From positions 1-10,689 of the forward strand of contig JACUTO010000043.1 of the NCBI GenBank assembly GCA_014859755.1: a DNA stretch of 10,689 nucleotides, in the 5' to 3' direction. The notes under the pieces are model-generated. The model searched no databases and had not been told where the DNA came from. It was given only the letters and a program-made list of their open reading frames with translations. A program made the translations under genes and the position numbers. The DNA is from Candidatus Bathyarchaeota archaeon (GTDB taxonomy: Archaea > Thermoproteota > Bathyarchaeia > Bathyarchaeales > Bathyarchaeaceae). Positions within the stretch are counted from its first letter, which is position 1. The number at the start of each line of letters is the position of its first letter. Positions 1-5,870 of the stretch are shown here, in pieces.

Positions 1-458
1 CAGGCATTCAATCGCCTGGCACCGCATCTGCACCAGCCATCGCTGAAATGGTCTTGGAAATCCTGCGAAAGGAAGGGCTTCGTTTAGAGGATAAGCCAGA
101 TTTCAATCCTATACGTAAAGCTCCTCCTTCTTTTCATTCTCTAACAAATAAGGAGAGGGGTGAACTGATTGCTGAAGATCCGAAGTTTGGGCATGTCGTT
201 TGCCGTTGCGAACACGTGACTGAAGGAGAGATCATAGAAGCCATCAGGCGAGGGGCTACTACTATGGATGGAATTAAATTCCGAACAAGGGCGGGCATGG
301 GACGATGCCAAGGTGGATTTTGTACGTCGCACGTTATCAAAATCTTAGCTAGAGAACTACGAATTCCAGTCGAGCACGTCACCAAACGAGGCAGAGGCAC
401 CGAACTATTACCGTACAAAATGAAGCAACTTTTGCTTCGAGGTGGACATGTTGGTTGA
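1..458 (+). CDS. glpA: GlpA-type FAD-dependent glycerol-3-phosphate dehydrogenase, C-terminal part (5' truncated)
   Basis: The reading frame is open from base 3, so the gene begins before the window; the ATG at 48 is internal. The first visible residues, GIQSPGTASAPAIAE, match the C-terminal edge of the FAD domain in GlpA/LhgO-type dehydrogenases. A BFD-like [2Fe-2S] domain follows, with cysteines in a CxC-x32-CxxxxC pattern: VCRCEHVTEGEI (first Cys codon at 201) and GMGRCQGGFC (last Cys codon at 321). In the family this subunit oxidises glycerol 3-phosphate to dihydroxyacetone phosphate and passes electrons through the cluster. The next two genes overlap in series and supply the usual partners, an NAD(P)/FAD oxidoreductase and a DUF1667 protein. 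The substrate is inferred, because the N-terminal FAD and substrate-binding regions lie outside the window; another 2-hydroxyacid dehydrogenase of the same fold remains possible. Confidence 0.8.
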   Translation, partial: GIQSPGTASAPAIAEMVLEILRKEGLRLEDKPDFNPIRKAPPSFHSLTNKERGELIAEDPKFGHVVCRCEHVTEGEIIEAIRRGATTMDGIKFRTRAGMGRCQGGFCTSHVIKILARELRIPVEHVTKRGRGTELLPYKMKQLLLRGGHVG

Positions 459-1704
459 GCGGGAAATCGATATAGCTGTGATAGGTGGAGGCGCTGCAGG
501 ATTAGCAGCTGCTATCAAGGCCAAAGAAAAGGAGGTAGAAAACGTTGTAATTCTTGAGCGCAATGAGGAGCTCGGAGGAATCCTTCCTCAGTGTATTCAC
601 ACCGGTTTTGGGTTACGTTACTTCAAGGAGAACCTCACCGGCCCAGGGTATATTTCTCGATTTGTCAAAAAAGTGGAGGATTTACGGATTGAATCTAAGC
701 TAGATACGATGGTTCTTGAAATCACGTCTGACAAGAAAATTATAGCCGTTAACAGTGTTGATGGCCTGTTAGAGCTTCGAGCCAAAGCAATAGTGTTGGC
801 CATGGGCTGCCGGGAGAGAACAAGGGGGGCGCTGGGTATAGCTGGAACTAGACCAGCGGGGATCTTAACCGCTGGAACCGCACAGAGGCTCATGGACATT
901 GAAGGTTACATGCCAGGCGCTAAGGTTGTTATTTTGGGTTCAGGTGACGTCGGTTTAATAATGGCAAGAAGATTCGTCATGGAAGGAGCAAAGGTGGAGG
1001 CTGTGGTGGAGATATTACCATACGCTAGTGGATTAAGCAGAAACGTGGTTCAGTGTCTGGAGGATTTCGACATCCCCTTGTTGTTGGAGCACACAGTCAC
1101 ATCAATTCACGGGGTTGACAGGGTAAAGGCAGTAACCGTGGCTAAAGTGGACGCAGATTGGAAGCCAATCCGGAAAACAGAAAGAACAATCGAATGTGAC
1201 ACACTGATACTTTCGGTGGGCTTGATTCCGGAGAACGAACTTTCACAGACCCCAGGCATCGTTTTAGATCCCGCAACAGGGGGACCCGTCGTCAACGAGC
1301 ATATGGAAACCTCTGTTCAAGGAGTTTTTGGTTGCGGAAACGTTGTCCACGTTTACGACTTGGTTGACCACGTGACCCAAGCGGGTGAATTGGCTGGGGA
1401 AAGCGCCGCTAGATATGTCTTGAACGAATTACCTCCATTGCGCAAGAAAATAGCTTTGAAAGCTGGATCTAACGTGAAGTCCGTGGTGCCACAGATAATT
1501 AGCGGTGCGGAACCAGTTTCCCTTCACTTACGAGTGAAAAAACCCATGCGAAATGTAAAAGTGAAAATGGGAAACTTGAGCATACCGAAACGTGTGGTAA
1601 GACCGCCAGAGATGGTCGTCATTAACCTTACTGAGAAAGCACTTGAGAAGCTGGAAAAGAGAGATGAATTAGAAGTTAGCGTTGAGGAGGAGACTGCACC
1701 GTGA
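448..1704 (+). CDS. NAD(P)/FAD-dependent oxidoreductase, partner of the GlpA-type dehydrogenase
   Basis: This is a two-dinucleotide-domain flavoprotein of about 418 residues. An N-terminal FAD-binding GGGAAG lies at residues 13-18, followed by an acidic strand end (ILERNEELGG) and the family signature LPQCIHTGFG around residue 49. A second Rossmann motif, GSGDVG, lies at 164-169. The C-terminal FAD contact region is GVFGCGNVVHVYDLVDHV, with GCGN at 295-298. A beta-rich tail of about 80 residues follows. The family passes electrons between flavin and pyridine nucleotide and is usually found between a GlpA-like gene and a DUF1667 gene. The ATG at 448 is preferred because GAGGTG lies at 439-444, though only 3 nt away; an in-frame GTG at 442 and TTG at 451 are alternatives. 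It overlaps the upstream gene by 11 bp, suggesting translational coupling. The electron acceptor is not shown: no GlpC-like gene follows. Confidence 0.85.
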   Translation: MLVEREIDIAVIGGGAAGLAAAIKAKEKEVENVVILERNEELGGILPQCIHTGFGLRYFKENLTGPGYISRFVKKVEDLRIESKLDTMVLEITSDKKIIAVNSVDGLLELRAKAIVLAMGCRERTRGALGIAGTRPAGILTAGTAQRLMDIEGYMPGAKVVILGSGDVGLIMARRFVMEGAKVEAVVEILPYASGLSRNVVQCLEDFDIPLLLEHTVTSIHGVDRVKAVTVAKVDADWKPIRKTERTIECDTLILSVGLIPENELSQTPGIVLDPATGGPVVNEHMETSVQGVFGCGNVVHVYDLVDHVTQAGELAGESAARYVLNELPPLRKKIALKAGSNVKSVVPQIISGAEPVSLHLRVKKPMRNVKVKMGNLSIPKRVVRPPEMVVINLTEKALEKLEKRDELEVSVEEETAP

Positions 1705-2084
1705 AGAAAAAAGATGTGCGAGTTATAACCTGCATTATTTGTCCTGTGGGATGCAAAGCGAGGGTAACCATTGAAAATGGAAAAATATCTGAAATTGAAG
1801 GTCTCGAGTGCCCGCGGGGAGAAGAGTATGTTAGAAGAGAGCTTGAGGCACCTGTGAGAGATTTCTTCACGACGGTCAGAATCAAAGGAGCGGCAATCCC
1901 GGTGTTGCCTGTACGGGCAACTCATCCTATTCCAAAAGACAGGATACTGGACTGCGTCTTAGAATTGGCTAACGTTGTGGTCGACGCTCCGGTAGAAGCA
2001 GGTGAAATAATTGTTAGAAATCCCCTCGGTTTAGAGGTGGATATTGTTGCTACGAGAGACCTGGATCGAGCAAAAGAAAGGTGA
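1701..2084 (+). CDS. DUF1667 iron-sulfur protein of the glycerol-3-phosphate dehydrogenase cluster
   Basis: This 127-residue protein has an N-terminal CIICPVGC (Cys 11, 14, 18) and a fourth cysteine at 37 in ECPRG. The CxxCxxxC...C spacing resembles the [4Fe-4S] site at the start of molybdopterin oxidoreductases. The length and the PxxP-rich middle (IPVLPVRATHPIPKD) fit DUF1667. Proteins of this family sit third in clusters with GlpA-like and NAD(P)/FAD oxidoreductase genes in anaerobes, so it is probably a small electron-transfer subunit of that complex. Translation starts at GTG 1701, overlapping the upstream TGA by 4 bp, with a GAGGAGGAG ribosome-binding site at 1684-1692. It is the last gene of the operon: the 120 bp after it contain no further reading frame on this strand. 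The family assignment is firm; the biochemical role is inferred from context. Confidence 0.85.
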   Translation: MKKKDVRVITCIICPVGCKARVTIENGKISEIEGLECPRGEEYVRRELEAPVRDFFTTVRIKGAAIPVLPVRATHPIPKDRILDCVLELANVVVDAPVEAGEIIVRNPLGLEVDIVATRDLDRAKER

Positions 2085-2137
2085 AGAGGCGCGAGCACGA
2101 GCTTTAAACATGATTGGTAGCGTCTTTTCGTTGTAGT

Positions 2138-2147
2138 CGCGCGCGCA
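2138..2147. repeat. Alternating CG tract CGCGCGCGCA, left flank of the secreted-protein/regulator locus
   Basis: A pure CG alternation stands out in a moderate-GC, CpG-unremarkable intergenic region. The 9-base core GCGCGCGCA recurs at 3185-3193, on the other side of the two-gene locus between 2206 and 3160. No function is assigned; it could be chance, a recombination footprint or a structural (Z-DNA-prone) tract. Confidence 0.4.
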
Positions 2148-2165
2148 GCATTCTTGTGTGCACAT

Positions 2166-2205
2166 AAAAAGGGTTGAGAGGTTGAGATTGTTTTACGGAA
2201 TCTCA
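2166..2205 (-). terminator. Candidate terminator of the small secreted-protein gene
   Basis: Directly after the TGA (2208-2206) the minus strand reads TGAGATT, a 9-nt loop and AATCTCA, a 7-bp stem at 2205-2183. About 12 nt later comes a run of five Ts (2170-2166). Archaeal termination mainly needs the U-tract, so the tract may be the working part. The gap between stem and tract makes a bacterial-type intrinsic terminator less likely. Confidence 0.4.
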
Positions 2206-2511
2206 TCAGTGCCCTAGGCTTCTTGTTCTTTCTCTGTACTGGTATCTGTACTGTTCTGAATTCATTGTGCAGTTGCAGATTCCGTTTGTGGCACATTCAT
2301 TGGCTCTTTGTCTGTCACGATGTTGTGTTTGTGTGCAATTAGAGTTGCAGTCTCGGTCCTGTGTTCTCAGTCTATCTCGGTCTTGCGTTTGAAGTAAGTC
2401 GCCGTTGTCAGTTCCGTTAACGTAAGCCTGTATTGGTGCAGCGAGGAAAGCGACGGATATTATGCCTAGGACTAGGGCTACTGCCATAATCATCTTCGTT
2501 TTGCTGTCCAT
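2206..2511 (-). CDS. Small secreted Gln/Arg/Asp-rich, Cys-containing protein of unknown function
   Basis: This is a 101-residue protein. Residues 1-9 (MDSKTKMIM) form a charged start, 10-28 a hydrophobic segment, and AAPIQA at about 24-29 a plausible signal peptidase site. The mature part is very polar: an 8-residue unit TQDRDRLR (42-49) is followed by TQDRDCNS (50-57) and a diverged TQHRDRQR (62-69). The first two units are also near-identical in DNA (15-nt blocks at 2351 and 2375, 13 matches), so the repeat is fairly recent or constrained. Five cysteines (55, 59, 73, 79, 81) suggest disulfides or metal binding outside the cell. The start is well set by GGAGGTGA six bases before the ATG. The gene is divergent from a membrane-bound winged-helix regulator and probably under its control. 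I do not recognise a named family; a role in envelope stress or metal handling is only a guess. Confidence 0.75.
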   Translation of the reverse strand: MDSKTKMIMAVALVLGIISVAFLAAPIQAYVNGTDNGDLLQTQDRDRLRTQDRDCNSNCTQTQHRDRQRANECATNGICNCTMNSEQYRYQYRERTRSLGH

Positions 2512-2517
2512 TATTTT

Positions 2518-2525
2518 TCACCTCC
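2518..2525 (-). promoter_or_regulatory. Near-perfect Shine-Dalgarno site of the small secreted-protein gene
   Basis: The minus strand reads GGAGGTGA, six bases before the ATG at 2511. This matches the archaeal 16S 3' end over eight bases and is the strongest ribosome-binding site in the window. It argues that this short, low-complexity frame is really translated, and at a high rate. Confidence 0.8.
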
Positions 2526-2541
2526 GTATTTTTGCTTAGAA

Positions 2542-2557
2542 GAAAACCATGGTTTTC
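2542..2557. promoter_or_regulatory. Perfect 16-bp palindrome, candidate operator of the secreted-protein gene
   Basis: GAAAACCATGGTTTTC is perfectly self-complementary over 16 bp. It lies about 30 bp before the ATG of the minus-strand secreted-protein gene, just downstream of a TATA-like ATCTAAAC on that strand (about 2563-2570). A protein bound here would cover the transcription start region, which fits a repressor site. The binding partner is not known; the adjacent winged-helix protein is the obvious candidate. Confidence 0.5.
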
Positions 2558-2586
2558 GTGTGGTTTAGATGTTCGGTGTAACAAAG

Positions 2587-2605
2587 TGTTTCAGATTTTG
2601 AAACA
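2587..2605. promoter_or_regulatory. Palindrome TGTTTCA-N5-TGAAACA, candidate operator at the regulator promoter
   Basis: Two perfect 7-bp arms flank a 5-bp spacer. The site ends two bases before the TATA-like CTTATAAG of the plus-strand regulator gene, so it overlaps the expected BRE. The size suits a winged-helix dimer. A similar GTTTC-N6-GAAAC lies at 2632-2647 and a lone GTTTC at 2619-2623. This position suggests autoregulation, inferred from geometry alone. Confidence 0.55.
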
Positions 2606-2606
2606 G

Positions 2607-2614
2607 CTTATAAG
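2607..2614 (+). promoter_or_regulatory. TATA-like box of the membrane winged-helix regulator gene
   Basis: CTTATAAG lies about 40 bp before the ATG at 2648, preceded by the purine-rich GAAACAG expected of a BRE. A start of transcription about 25 bp downstream would give a leader of only some 10-15 nt, common in archaea. This is a positional prediction. Confidence 0.5.
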
Positions 2615-2631
2615 GAGTGTTTCGTCTTTAG

Positions 2632-2647
2632 GTTTCTTGGGTGAAAC
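2632..2647. promoter_or_regulatory. Second GTTTC-N6-GAAAC inverted repeat, next to the regulator start codon
   Basis: The arms at 2632-2636 and 2643-2647 repeat the half-sites of the palindrome at 2587-2605, with a spacer one base shorter. It ends directly at the ATG and also contains the GGGTGA ribosome-binding site, so it may be a secondary operator or partly coincidental. Confidence 0.35.
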
Positions 2648-3160
2648 ATGCGTTCCGGAACTTTGATTTTCATTCTGGTGGTTGCCCTTGCAGTTAGTTC
2701 TCTCGGCTTGTTATTTTTTGGGTTTGAAGGTGGTTTTGGTGGAAGAGGTCACGGGATGGTTGCAGAGGTTCCAAGGTCTTTCTGGCTTGTTTTGTTTGTT
2801 GTGCCGCTTGTTGTTGTGGTGGCTGTGTTGGGGTATGCTCTTATTTTTCCAGAGTTCAGCGGTGGGAAGCCCGAGGAAAAGCCTTCTCCTGTGCCAACTG
2901 TTGAGAAAGGAGAGTCAGCCCTTGGTGCGGTTTTACGAGTTTTGAATGACGACGAGAGGAAGGTGATTGAGACTTTGGTTGCTGAGGGTGGGACGATGTT
3001 ACAGAAGGATATTCGGTGGAAGACCGGTCTCTCACGGGTGAAGACGCATAGGGTACTTTTTAGGTTAGCAAAAAGAGGCATTGTTTCAGCTGAGAAATAC
3101 TACAACACGAATAAGATCACGTTGGCAGACTGGCTTACAAAAGAAAAGAAGAAGCCGTAA
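2648..3160 (+). CDS. Membrane-bound winged-helix transcriptional regulator (COG2512-like)
   Basis: This 170-residue protein has two hydrophobic helices at about 5-25 and 44-67, joined by a short Gly-rich loop (GFEGGFGGRGHG). A Pro/Lys/Glu-rich linker (about 70-90) leads to a winged-helix domain at about 97-165. The domain contains LNDDERKVIETLVAEGG, the helix-turn-helix LQKDIRWKTGLSRVKTHRVL, and a wing/strand segment (GIVSAEKYYNTNKITL). The order fits the archaeal family of predicted membrane-associated regulators in which the C-terminal domain faces the cytoplasm. With both helices hairpinned, the short Gly-rich loop would be the only exposed sensor part. The start is supported by GGGTGA just upstream. 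The gene is divergent from the secreted-protein gene across 136 bp carrying two palindromes. It probably controls that gene and itself; the signal is unknown. Confidence 0.8.
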   Translation: MRSGTLIFILVVALAVSSLGLLFFGFEGGFGGRGHGMVAEVPRSFWLVLFVVPLVVVVAVLGYALIFPEFSGGKPEEKPSPVPTVEKGESALGAVLRVLNDDERKVIETLVAEGGTMLQKDIRWKTGLSRVKTHRVLFRLAKRGIVSAEKYYNTNKITLADWLTKEKKKP

Positions 3161-3184
3161 TATGGCATGGACAAAAAGCTGAAT

Positions 3185-3193
3185 GCGCGCGCA
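3185..3193. repeat. GCGCGCGCA tract, right flank of the secreted-protein/regulator locus
   Basis: The nine bases are identical to those at 2139-2147, in the same orientation, and again lie between genes. It directly precedes the first of three inverted repeats after the regulator gene. The function is unknown. Confidence 0.4.
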
Positions 3194-3234
3194 TAACACA
3201 ACGTGTTATTCGAAGAGTTGATTCTCTTGCTTTT
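3193..3234 (+). terminator. Two tandem inverted repeats after the regulator gene
   Basis: ATAACAC-AAC-GTGTTAT (3193-3209) is a perfect 7-bp stem with a 3-nt loop. It is followed at once by AAGAG-TTGATT-CTCTT (3213-3228), a 5-bp stem, then GCTTTT. They begin 33 bp after the stop of the regulator and could end or stabilise its transcript. The second stem is weak by itself. Confidence 0.4.
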
Positions 3235-3243
3235 ATTAGCGAC

Positions 3244-3271
3244 AACTTTACCGCGACGCGTAAAGTTTTTT
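3244..3271 (+). terminator. Intrinsic-type terminator hairpin with T-run
   Basis: AACTTTAC (3244-3251) and GTAAAGTT (3260-3267) form a perfect 8-bp stem around an 8-nt CG-rich loop, and the second arm runs into six Ts (3266-3271). This is the best terminator-like structure in the window, for plus-strand transcription from the regulator. It separates that locus from the convergent moeA operon. Confidence 0.6.
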
Positions 3272-3325
3272 GGTACACTACCCTTCGCACCACTATGTTA
3301 CGAAGAGACTGACTCTAATAACTGA

Positions 3326-4561
3326 CTATTCGTAAAAGAGGTAAACGTTTATCGTTGTCCCAACGTCTATAAATTGCTGTTTCTCGGGTATTTCAACGAA
3401 GCCATCGGCTCTTGCCAGAGTGGTTATGGCGCCGGATAGGCCTGTGGGAACCGGTGAGGCAAGCGGCTTACCTGTTTTGTCATAGGTTAGGTTTACCATA
3501 ACGAAGGTTCGGCGTCCCCTTGCTGGAAACATTTTTGTTGCAGCCACCGCCTTGAGCGTGGATGGAGTTTCTTCGGTTCGTCCAGCCATTCTGCATATTA
3601 TGGGACGAACAATCATGTGAAACATTAGAAGAGACGATGTCGGGTGACCGGGCAGAGAGAAAACAGGTTTTCCGTCTACTATGGCGATGGTTGTGGGTTT
3701 CCCGGGCTTCACGGCTATTCCAGATATGATTACGCCAGGCTTTCCCAGCGTGTCCACTACTTGAGGAATAAGGTCTTTGGGGCCAACTGAAACCCCGCCT
3801 GAAGTTATGACGGCATCCGCTGAGTCCAGAGCCCTCTCAACCGCGGCTTTCAATCGAGTCCTATCATCGGGGATAATTCCTAAGTTAATCGGCTCTCCGC
3901 CGCATTCTAGAACCGCTGCGCTGAAGGCATAGGCGTTGATGTCATAGATTTTTCCAGACGGAAGAGGCTTTCCCGGTTCCACAACTTCCGCGCCCGTGGA
4001 GAGAATAGCCACCCTTGGACGTTTATAAACATCAACTTCTGTCAAGCCAAGCGCAGCTAGAACCCCTATTTCACGAGAAGACAACCTTTGATATTTTTTC
4101 AGAATTTTTTCGCCCTTACGGATGTCGGAGCCCGCTTCCATCATGTTTTCTACCTTTGAAACCGGGCGATGTATGAAAACGTCGTCATCTCTTCGAGTTG
4201 AGTACTCTATCATAACAACAGCGTCGGCGCCCTTGGGCAAAGGTGCCCCCGTGGCTATCTCAGCAGCCATGCCCTTTTCCACAACTATACTAGGAGATTC
4301 ACCTACAGTTACCTGACCGCAAAACTTGAGAGCGACAGGTCTGTCTTCATCAGCGCCAAAAGTGTCAACAGCTCTCACGGCATAACCATCCACGGTCGAC
4401 CGGTCAAAGGGCGGAACATCCATCGGTGCCATAATGTCCTCAGCTAGAACGCGATCATGAGCTTCTGAGAGGGAAACTCGTTCCACTCCAACTGGTTCAG
4501 GGGAAAAGTTCTGTTTGAGAATCTGTTTGGCTTCGTCGAGGGAAAGTAGTTTTCTAAACAC
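3326..4561 (-). CDS. moeA: Molybdopterin molybdotransferase MoeA, second gene of the tandem pair
   Basis: MoeA inserts molybdate or tungstate into adenylylated molybdopterin in the cytoplasm, the last common step of the cofactor pathway. Family marks over 411 residues: PPFDRSTVDGYAV at 50-62, TGAPLPKGADAVVMIE at 104-119, VAILSTGAE (184-192), the MPT-binding SGGVSVGPKD at 254-263, VKPGKPT, LPGHPTSS at 303-310 and a C-terminal beta-domain with DGFVEIP. There is no extra periplasmic-binding-like domain. The frame is open to a TTG at 4597, but GTG 4561 is preferred: GAGGGA precedes it and the protein then begins MFRKLLSLDEAK, as in relatives; that puts it 10 bp after the first moeA. Compared with that gene, GHPTSS replaces the usual GNPVA at the active-site loop. 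Two MoeAs in archaea are commonly explained by separate Mo and W use; which metal this one handles cannot be told. Confidence 0.92.
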   Translation of the reverse strand: MFRKLLSLDEAKQILKQNFSPEPVGVERVSLSEAHDRVLAEDIMAPMDVPPFDRSTVDGYAVRAVDTFGADEDRPVALKFCGQVTVGESPSIVVEKGMAAEIATGAPLPKGADAVVMIEYSTRRDDDVFIHRPVSKVENMMEAGSDIRKGEKILKKYQRLSSREIGVLAALGLTEVDVYKRPRVAILSTGAEVVEPGKPLPSGKIYDINAYAFSAAVLECGGEPINLGIIPDDRTRLKAAVERALDSADAVITSGGVSVGPKDLIPQVVDTLGKPGVIISGIAVKPGKPTTIAIVDGKPVFSLPGHPTSSLLMFHMIVRPIICRMAGRTEETPSTLKAVAATKMFPARGRRTFVMVNLTYDKTGKPLASPVPTGLSGAITTLARADGFVEIPEKQQFIDVGTTINVYLFYE

Positions 4562-4571
4562 GCTATGTCCC

Positions 4572-5795
4572 TCATATCTTGTCGAAGAGATGAACAATTA
4601 CGGATTCGCCTTCCTCTAGGCCCTCCCGGTTTTCAGGAATCTTCACGTATCCGTTGGCCTTTGTCATGGTTGAAAGGACGCCCGCTCCCTTTATTCTAAC
4701 AGGCTCAGCGAAGAACTCGCCGTTTCTTTCAAAAACACGAACCCTTAAGAAAACCCGTCGCCCCAAAGCCGACGCAACTCTCCGGGTTACTCTCGCTTTA
4801 AGTGTCGGTCTAGGCTCCCTTTCAACTCCTAATAGCTTGAGAAGAAGCGGTCGAGCAAAGGCCTCGAAGCCGATCATAGCTGCCACAGGGTTCCCAGATA
4901 ATATGAAAACGGGTTTGCCTTGAAGGATTGCCAGCGCCGTTGGCATACCAGGTCGCATAGCTACACCGTGCACGATGACTCCAGGCGTTCCAATTTGATT
5001 GATCGCCATGGGAACCAGATCCGGGTAGCCGACGCTCGTCCCTCCGGTGGTGATGACCACGTCTGCCTGCTCTAGTCCTTCACGAATTTTGGCGCTGATC
5101 TCCTTTAGGTCGTCTTTTGCTATGCCTAGGTCTAAAGGTTCCGCGCCCAACCCTTGACACATGCTGGACAAAATTAGTCGGTTCGTTTCTACTATCTGGT
5201 TGGGCTTGGGTTTGTGCCCCAACTCCACTAGCTCGTTTCCGGTGGACAAGATGGCGACCTTAGGCTTTTTTACAACATTAACGTGAGTCGTCCCCAACGC
5301 CGCCAACAACCCCAAGTGATGCGGCTTTAATCGTGTTCCCGCTTTTATCGCGACTTCTCCTCTTTGCACGTCCTCTCCCTTTCTAGAAACGTTTCCGCCA
5401 GGAGTAACCGTGATTACCACCTCGATTTTGTCTTCAATCCTCTTTGTATACTCCAGCATAATCACGGCATCAGCGCCCCTAGGAAGTGGGGTTCCAGTCC
5501 ATATTTGTCTCGCCTCGCCTTCACGAACTTCATTTTCGGTCAGCTTCAGAGTTTTTGGGTTGAATTGGGATGCTCCAAAGGTGTCTTGTGCCTTCACTGC
5601 GTAGCCGTCCACGGCGGAGCGATCAAAAGGAGGCAGATCGTTTTTGGCTTGGACGTCTTCTGCCGTGATCCGTCCTGATGCCGTGTGAATTGGGATTTGT
5701 TCAGACTTTAACCTTTCTGGTTTAAGTTTTTTTACGAGGGTAGAGAGTGCTTCGTCGATGTTTGTGAGTTTTTCAAATCCTTTAAGCCGCGTCAA
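4572..5795 (-). CDS. moeA: Molybdopterin molybdotransferase MoeA, first gene of the tandem pair
   Basis: This is a second complete MoeA of 407 residues, clearly paralogous to its downstream neighbour but diverged throughout. It has PPFDRSAVDGYAV at 55-67, TGTPLPRGADAVIMLE at 100-115, VAILSTGNELVE at 180-191, TTGGTSVGYPD at 249-259, RPGMPT at 281-286, the canonical SGNPVA loop at 300-305 and NGYVKIP at 381-387. It starts at TTG 5795: no ATG or GTG lies nearby in frame, an AGGGG lies eight bases upstream, and the N-terminus LKGFEKLTNIDEAL fits the family. Its TGA falls inside the ribosome-binding region of the second moeA, so the two are translationally linked. No other cofactor-synthesis gene (moaA, moaC, mobB, modABC) is in the window. 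Mo or W specificity is undecided. Confidence 0.92.
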   Translation of the reverse strand: MTRLKGFEKLTNIDEALSTLVKKLKPERLKSEQIPIHTASGRITAEDVQAKNDLPPFDRSAVDGYAVKAQDTFGASQFNPKTLKLTENEVREGEARQIWTGTPLPRGADAVIMLEYTKRIEDKIEVVITVTPGGNVSRKGEDVQRGEVAIKAGTRLKPHHLGLLAALGTTHVNVVKKPKVAILSTGNELVELGHKPKPNQIVETNRLILSSMCQGLGAEPLDLGIAKDDLKEISAKIREGLEQADVVITTGGTSVGYPDLVPMAINQIGTPGVIVHGVAMRPGMPTALAILQGKPVFILSGNPVAAMIGFEAFARPLLLKLLGVEREPRPTLKARVTRRVASALGRRVFLRVRVFERNGEFFAEPVRIKGAGVLSTMTKANGYVKIPENREGLEEGESVIVHLFDKI

Positions 5796-5870
5796 AGTTT
5801 AGTCCCCTAGAGAGCAAGAGAGTTTATGTAGAAAAAGTTATCGTAAGCCGCGGTAGTCTTATGATGGACG

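Noticed and set aside
1524..1925. 133-residue minus-strand open frame across the oxidoreductase/DUF1667 junction
   Set aside because: Both plus-strand genes have clear family motifs and overlap in the usual operon manner; the minus frame has none.
2183..3316. Inverted repeats considered as CRISPR or insertion-sequence ends
   Set aside because: The repeats differ from one another, are not regularly spaced, and no cas or transposase gene is near.
4562..4597. TTG at 4597 as start of the second moeA
   Set aside because: It would overlap the first moeA by 26 bp without a ribosome-binding site. GTG 4561 has GAGGGA upstream and gives the family-like N-terminus.
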